NCBI GenBank assembly: GCA_018679295.1
Contig: JAHHLP010000065.1
Span: 1 to 9,005, forward strand
DNA length: 9,005 bases
DNA from: Rhodothermia bacterium
Lineage (GTDB): Bacteria; Bacteroidota; Rhodothermia; Rhodothermales; JABDKH01
Reading direction: 5' to 3'
Part shown: piece by piece, positions 5,723-9,005 of the stretch
How positions within the stretch are numbered: the stretch's first letter is position 1
Layout: the number at the start of each line of letters is the position of its first letter
Program-made: the position numbers and the translations under genes
The notes under the pieces: model-generated
What the model was told of the DNA's origin: nothing
Database searches by the model: none
The model's input: only the letters and a program-made list of their open reading frames with translations

Positions 5723-7912
5723 ATGAGCAAGCAGACAGACTACAACGTCGTCGCCGCCACGAAGTACGTGGCCAACGGCAAACGGAACGCGATGACGATG
5801 GACATCGAACGCATCTTCGGCGAAAACACCTTCGGCCTCGAAGAGATGAAGAGCCGATTGCCGAAGAGCGTCTTTCAGAGCATCCTCGCGACCATCGAGA
5901 AAGGTGATCCGATCGACTCGAATATCGCCGACACGGTGGCGATTGCGATGAAGGAGTGGGCGGTCGAGAGGGGTGTCTCTCACTTCACTCACTGGTTCCA
6001 GCCACTGACCGGGTCCACTGCGGAGAAGCACGACAGCTTTATCACGCCGAACAAGGGAGGCGGAGCTGTCGCACAATTCTCCGGCAAGGACCTTATCCAG
6101 GGCGAGCCGGATGCCTCGAGCTTCCCCAGCGGCGGCTTGAGAGCCACGTTCGAGGCGCGCGGATACACGGCATGGGACCCGACGTCTCCCGCCTTCGTCA
6201 TTGAGAACCAGAATGGCTCCTATCTCGCCATTCCGACAGCGTTTGCGTCGTGGACCGGCGAGGCGCTGGACCACAAGATTCCGTTGCTCCGGTCGATGCA
6301 GGCGGTCGACAAGGCGGCCCGCCGTGTGCTCAAGCTTTTCGGAGTGAAAGGCGTTCACCGCGTTATGTCTACAGTCGGCAACGAACAGGAGTACTTCCTG
6401 GTCGATGAAGAGTACTTCTACCGCCGACCGGACCTGATCAACACCGGCCGCACGCTGTTTGGCACCAAGCCACCGAAGGGTCAGGAGCTCGACGATCATT
6501 ACTTCGGATCGATTCCCGATCGCGTGCTGTCATGCATGCTGGAAACCGAAAAGGAATTGTATCGATTGGGCGTGCCCGTCAAGACACGGCACAACGAGGT
6601 CGCGCCAAGCCAGTACGAGATCGCACCGATCTTCGAGACGTCGAACATCGCGGCGGACCATCAGCAGCTGACGATGCTAACGCTTCAGCGCGTGGCGCGG
6701 AAGTATGGTCTTGTCTGCCTGCTGCACGAGAAGCCGTTTGCGGGCGTGAACGGCTCCGGCAAGCACAACAACTGGTCGATTGCGACGGACACAGGGATGA
6801 ACCTGCTCGAGCCGGGGGACACCCCGCACGACAATGCGCAGTTCCTCTTTTTCTGTGCTGCGGTGCTTCTGGCTGTCCATCGGCACCAGGATCTCCTGCG
6901 TGCTGCGGTCGCTTCGGCAGGTAATGACCACCGGCTCGGGGCCAATGAGGCGCCGCCGGCCATCATGAGCGTCTTCCTCGGGGAGCAACTCGAGGATGTC
7001 TTCAACCAGATCGTCAAGGGTTCGACGAAGTCCAGTAAGCAAGGGGGCTTGCTCGGTCTAGGCGTCCCTGCACTGCCGCACCTTCCGCGCCACGCGGGCG
7101 ACCGTAACCGAACTTCACCGTTCGCCTTCACCGGCAATAAGTTCGAGTTCCGGGCCGTCGGGTCGTCGCAGACCGTATCGATGCCGAACGTCATTCTGAA
7201 CGTGATCGTCGCGGAGGCCCTCGATCACATGGCCGCTCAGCTGGAGAAGAAGCTCTCCGGCAAGAAGAAGAACAAGCAGACCTTCGACAGTGCCGTCGCC
7301 TCCGTCATCAGTGGCGTCATCAAGGAGGCCAAGCCAATCATTTTCGAAGGAGACAATTACTCCGAGGAGTGGCACAAGGAGGCCGAGAAGCGAGGGCTGC
7401 TAAACCTGCGCACAACGGTTGATGCCTTCGCGACTTTGGTCGAGAAGAAGAATATCGGCTTGTTCGAGAAGTACGAGGTCTTAAACAAGACTGAGGTACA
7501 CAGCCGCTACGAGACGTGGCTCGAGCAGTACGCGACTACGCTGAACATCGAGGCGGAGACCACGCTGACCATGGCGCGGACGATGATCATGCCGGCGGCC
7601 GTCGACTACCTGAACGAGCTTGCCGATACCCTCGCATCCGCTTCGTCAGCGGGCCTCAAGCTTGCCGGTGTGCAGAAGATGGCGAAGTCTGTTGGGGGCT
7701 TGGTTGACAAGCTTCACGAGGGCATTGGAAAGCTAGAGAAGGCCGCAGCGCACATCGGAGGCGACGACGCTCTGGCGCACGCGAAGTACATGCGCGACAA
7801 GGTGCTTCCGGCAATGGCGGCGGTTCGCGATGCTGCCGACGAGCTCGAGAAGATTGTGCCGCACGACACGTGGCCGCTGCCGACCTACACGGAGATTCTG
7901 TTTGTGAAGTAG
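5723..7912 (+). CDS. glnN: Glutamine synthetase type III
   Basis: This 729-residue GSIII makes glutamine from glutamate, ammonium and ATP in the cytoplasm. Members of this class, known from Bacteroides and cyanobacteria, form dodecamers of about 75-83 kDa subunits, and this length is typical. The GSIII-specific N-terminal domain covers roughly residues 24-175 ([53 protein letters not shown]). Catalytic-domain motifs follow: the metal-binding strand NEQEYFLVD (220-228), [17 protein letters not shown] (289-305), [18 protein letters not shown] (335-352) with the expected Asn, Gly and His, and RNRTSPFAF...FEFR (461-477). The C-terminal 200 residues are helical and charged, normal for the class. 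The ATG at 5723 lies 23 codons before the conserved core and has no clear Shine-Dalgarno. The gene is 61 bp after the Lrp-family gene, probably in one operon, and ends at a strong terminator. Confidence 0.97.
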   Translation: MSKQTDYNVVAATKYVANGKRNAMTMDIERIFGENTFGLEEMKSRLPKSVFQSILATIEKGDPIDSNIADTVAIAMKEWAVERGVSHFTHWFQPLTGSTAEKHDSFITPNKGGGAVAQFSGKDLIQGEPDASSFPSGGLRATFEARGYTAWDPTSPAFVIENQNGSYLAIPTAFASWTGEALDHKIPLLRSMQAVDKAARRVLKLFGVKGVHRVMSTVGNEQEYFLVDEEYFYRRPDLINTGRTLFGTKPPKGQELDDHYFGSIPDRVLSCMLETEKELYRLGVPVKTRHNEVAPSQYEIAPIFETSNIAADHQQLTMLTLQRVARKYGLVCLLHEKPFAGVNGSGKHNNWSIATDTGMNLLEPGDTPHDNAQFLFFCAAVLLAVHRHQDLLRAAVASAGNDHRLGANEAPPAIMSVFLGEQLEDVFNQIVKGSTKSSKQGGLLGLGVPALPHLPRHAGDRNRTSPFAFTGNKFEFRAVGSSQTVSMPNVILNVIVAEALDHMAAQLEKKLSGKKKNKQTFDSAVASVISGVIKEAKPIIFEGDNYSEEWHKEAEKRGLLNLRTTVDAFATLVEKKNIGLFEKYEVLNKTEVHSRYETWLEQYATTLNIEAETTLTMARTMIMPAAVDYLNELADTLASASSAGLKLAGVQKMAKSVGGLVDKLHEGIGKLEKAAAHIGGDDALAHAKYMRDKVLPAMAAVRDAADELEKIVPHDTWPLPTYTEILFVK

Positions 7913-7939
7913 CAGGCTTCGGATTACGTCGAAAAGAAG

Positions 7940-7973
7940 AAGCCCCGCGGGCAGTGTGCTCGCGGGGCTTTCC
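7940..7973 (+). terminator. Strong intrinsic terminator after glnN
   Basis: GCCCCGCG (7942-7949) pairs with CGCGGGGC (7961-7968); outer A-T pairs (7940-7941 with 7969-7970) and an inner GCA/TGC extend the stem. TTTCCTTT follows. The A-rich flank on the left (GAAAAGAAGAAG) would give a T-rich trailer on the minus strand, so it may also stop transcripts of the convergent protease. Confidence 0.85.
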
Positions 7974-7977
7974 TTTG

Positions 7978-8038
7978 CGTCATCCTCGACCCTACGTCAT
8001 CCGCGACATACGTCATCCCCGACCCGATCGGGGATCCA
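7978..8038. repeat. CGTCATCC direct repeats ending in a REP-like stem-loop
   Basis: CGTCATCC occurs three times in tandem, at 7978, 7995 and 8011, each followed by a variant of (C/G)CGAC. Units 1 and 3 differ at a single base over 15 bp, and unit 2 is shorter. The last unit continues into a perfect 8-bp stem, ATCCCCGA (8015-8022) / TCGGGGAT (8028-8035), loop CCCGA. The layout resembles small dispersed intergenic palindromes with a GTCATCCCCG core. It lies between two convergent genes, where such elements often sit. Confidence 0.6.
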
Positions 8039-8061
8039 CTATCTGTTGCCAGTCGGTCGGG

Positions 8062-9005
8062 TTATCGATGTGCGATCGGGTCGGCATCCCGGTCTGGATC
8101 ATTCCTTACTGTGTCGTACGTGTTTATCGCTCCCAGAAGGAGAATACCGGCCACATGCGGCGCCGCCATCGAGGTGCCGCTCAACGTGGCGTAACCACCA
8201 TTCTTATACGTCGACTTGACGGACGAACCGGGAGCTGCATAATCGACCGGCGGATTTCCGTAGTTGCTGTAGGACGCGAAGCGATCTCTTCGCCTCTCGA
8301 ATGCCGATATCGTGTAGATATTGTTTCCTTCGGCACTTGCCGGCGAGAAAAACTGGGCATGACTGCTCTCGTTTCCAGCAGCCAGTGTAAACGGAGTGCC
8401 ATTGGACGCATTCTCCACGGCATCGTTAACCGCCTGAGAAAATCCACCGCCCAAGCTCATGTTTGCGACGTCGCAGAGGGATGAATTCGCCGCCACATGG
8501 TTGATTCCAGCAATTACGTCGTCATATGTACCGCTTCCCGTATTGCTCAGGACTTTGATTCCGACGATGGTAGCGCCGGCTGCGACACCGATCACCCCCT
8601 CATTGTTGTTGACCGCTCCAATCGTCCCGGCGACGTGGGTACCGTGTCCATGACCATCATCGACTGACTCACCGTTGACGAACGAAACGCTCTTCGCGAC
8701 GTCCACGTTAAGGTCCGGATGGTCGAGATCGACACCAGTGTCGAGTACGCATGCACTTGTGCCCGTGCCGTCCCCTGCACCGCCGACGCGGCTGATGCCC
8801 CAGGGAGTCTCCTGATTGCTGCCACCATCGCCACCATCGCCACCGTCTCCACACTTGGGATGGTTCGGGTTGTTCTTGCATGGCGACAGCACGATCATCC
8901 GATTCGGCTCCACATATTTGATTCGGCCATCCCGCGCCAGCTCGTCCGCCTGCTCGTCCGACATCTTGGCCGCGAAACCTTGCAATGCGGCGCCGTATTC
9001 ATGCA
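8062..9005 (-). CDS. Subtilisin-family (S8) serine protease, 5' partial
   Basis: This is a secreted subtilase. The frame is open to the right edge (313 visible residues), so the signal peptide and start lie outside. Visible residues 1-36 (GAALQGFAAKMSDEQADELA to IKYVEPNR) are the end of an inhibitor-I9 propeptide. A linker with a Cys pair (CKNNPNHPKC, 42-51) and a Gly-Asp run (GDGGDGGDGG) leads to the catalytic domain. The triad is complete: Asp88 (VLDTGVDLDHP), His123 (GHGHGTHVAGT) and Ser278 (LSGTSMAAPHVAG), with oxyanion Asn211 (LAAGNES). Two more Cys (85, 177) could form a disulphide. The protein ends soon after the Ser motif (NDPDRDADPIAHR), with no sorting or adhesion domain, so it is probably released extracellularly. 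A TTG at 8985 is inside the propeptide and not a true start. The protein is acidic, in keeping with a marine or saline host. Confidence 0.95.
   Translation of the reverse strand, partial: HEYGAALQGFAAKMSDEQADELARDGRIKYVEPNRMIVLSPCKNNPNHPKCGDGGDGGDGGSNQETPWGISRVGGAGDGTGTSACVLDTGVDLDHPDLNVDVAKSVSFVNGESVDDGHGHGTHVAGTIGAVNNNEGVIGVAAGATIVGIKVLSNTGSGTYDDVIAGINHVAANSSLCDVANMSLGGGFSQAVNDAVENASNGTPFTLAAGNESSHAQFFSPASAEGNNIYTISAFERRRDRFASYSNYGNPPVDYAAPGSSVKSTYKNGGYATLSGTSMAAPHVAGILLLGAINTYDTVRNDPDRDADPIAHR
8822..8848. repeat. 9-bp tandem repeat encoding the Gly-Asp linker
   Basis: Two exact copies of CCACCATCG (8822-8830, 8831-8839) and a degenerate third, CCACCGTCT (8840-8848), encode repeated Asp-Gly-Gly on the minus strand between propeptide and catalytic domain. 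The unit is a multiple of three, so copy-number changes would alter linker length without a frameshift. Confidence 0.7.

Noticed and set aside
5615..6499. 294-codon open frame on the minus strand
   Set aside because: It lies almost wholly antisense to glnN, whose protein is strongly conserved. The translation is Arg/His-rich without any recognisable motif, typical of a GC-rich shadow frame.
8062..8110. Protease 3' end created by insertion of the neighbouring repeat
   Set aside because: The tail NDPDRDADPIAHR looks like a natural subtilase C-terminus. The shared CCGACCCGATC string with the repeat is short and lies within plausible coding sequence.
7870..8484. 204-codon open frame on the plus strand
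   Set aside because: It starts inside glnN, crosses the terminator and repeats, and runs antisense to the protease catalytic domain; its translation has no coherent features.
1..9005. CRISPR arrays, tRNA/rRNA genes, insertion sequences, prophage or defence islands
   Set aside because: No regularly spaced repeats, cloverleaf or rRNA-like sequence, or transposase, integrase or phage proteins could be seen on either strand.

Overview
This window looks like chromosomal DNA from a GC-rich member of the Bacteroidota, most plausibly the Rhodothermia/Rhodothermota side. The support is a type III glutamine synthetase (GlnN), acidic secreted proteins, and several clear genes with no obvious Shine-Dalgarno sequence. 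That placement is inference from family content and composition; no rRNA or other marker is present. There is no tRNA, rRNA, CRISPR array, transposase or integrase. Most of the window reads as ordinary housekeeping and regulatory sequence.

Layout. (1) Positions 1-1164 (+) hold the 3' part of an FAD/NAD-dependent ferredoxin-reductase-type oxidoreductase whose N-terminus lies outside the window. (2) Two minus-strand genes converge on it: a secreted protein of unknown function (1751-2509), then a small GIY-YIG-like protein (1324-1683). A strong minus-strand terminator at 1232-1265 ends the second. (3) Positions 2510-2918 are a 409-bp divergent intergenic region with an unusual density of operator-like inverted and direct repeats. 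(4) Positions 2919-4912 (+) encode a two-component pair: a membrane histidine kinase with a signal peptide, and a NarL/LuxR-type response regulator. (5) Positions 5194-7912 (+) hold an Lrp/AsnC-family regulator and glnN, ending in a strong terminator at 7942-7970. (6) Positions 7978-8038 hold a small intergenic repeat with a stem-loop. (7) Positions 8062-9005 (-) hold a secreted subtilisin-family protease whose N-terminus lies beyond the right edge.

How the genes may work together. The Lrp-like regulator directly upstream of glnN suggests local control of ammonium assimilation by an amino-acid-sensing regulator. An inverted repeat that includes the only Shine-Dalgarno-like sequence of lrp could serve autoregulation. 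The kinase/regulator pair is divergent from the secreted-protein gene, and the repeats lie between them. This suggests, without proving, that the two-component system controls the secreted protein, itself, or both.

I did not find a multi-gene defence system or other clearly new system. The best leads are the repeat cluster in the divergent region, the unrecognised sensor domain of the kinase, the orphan secreted protein and the small GIY-YIG-like protein.
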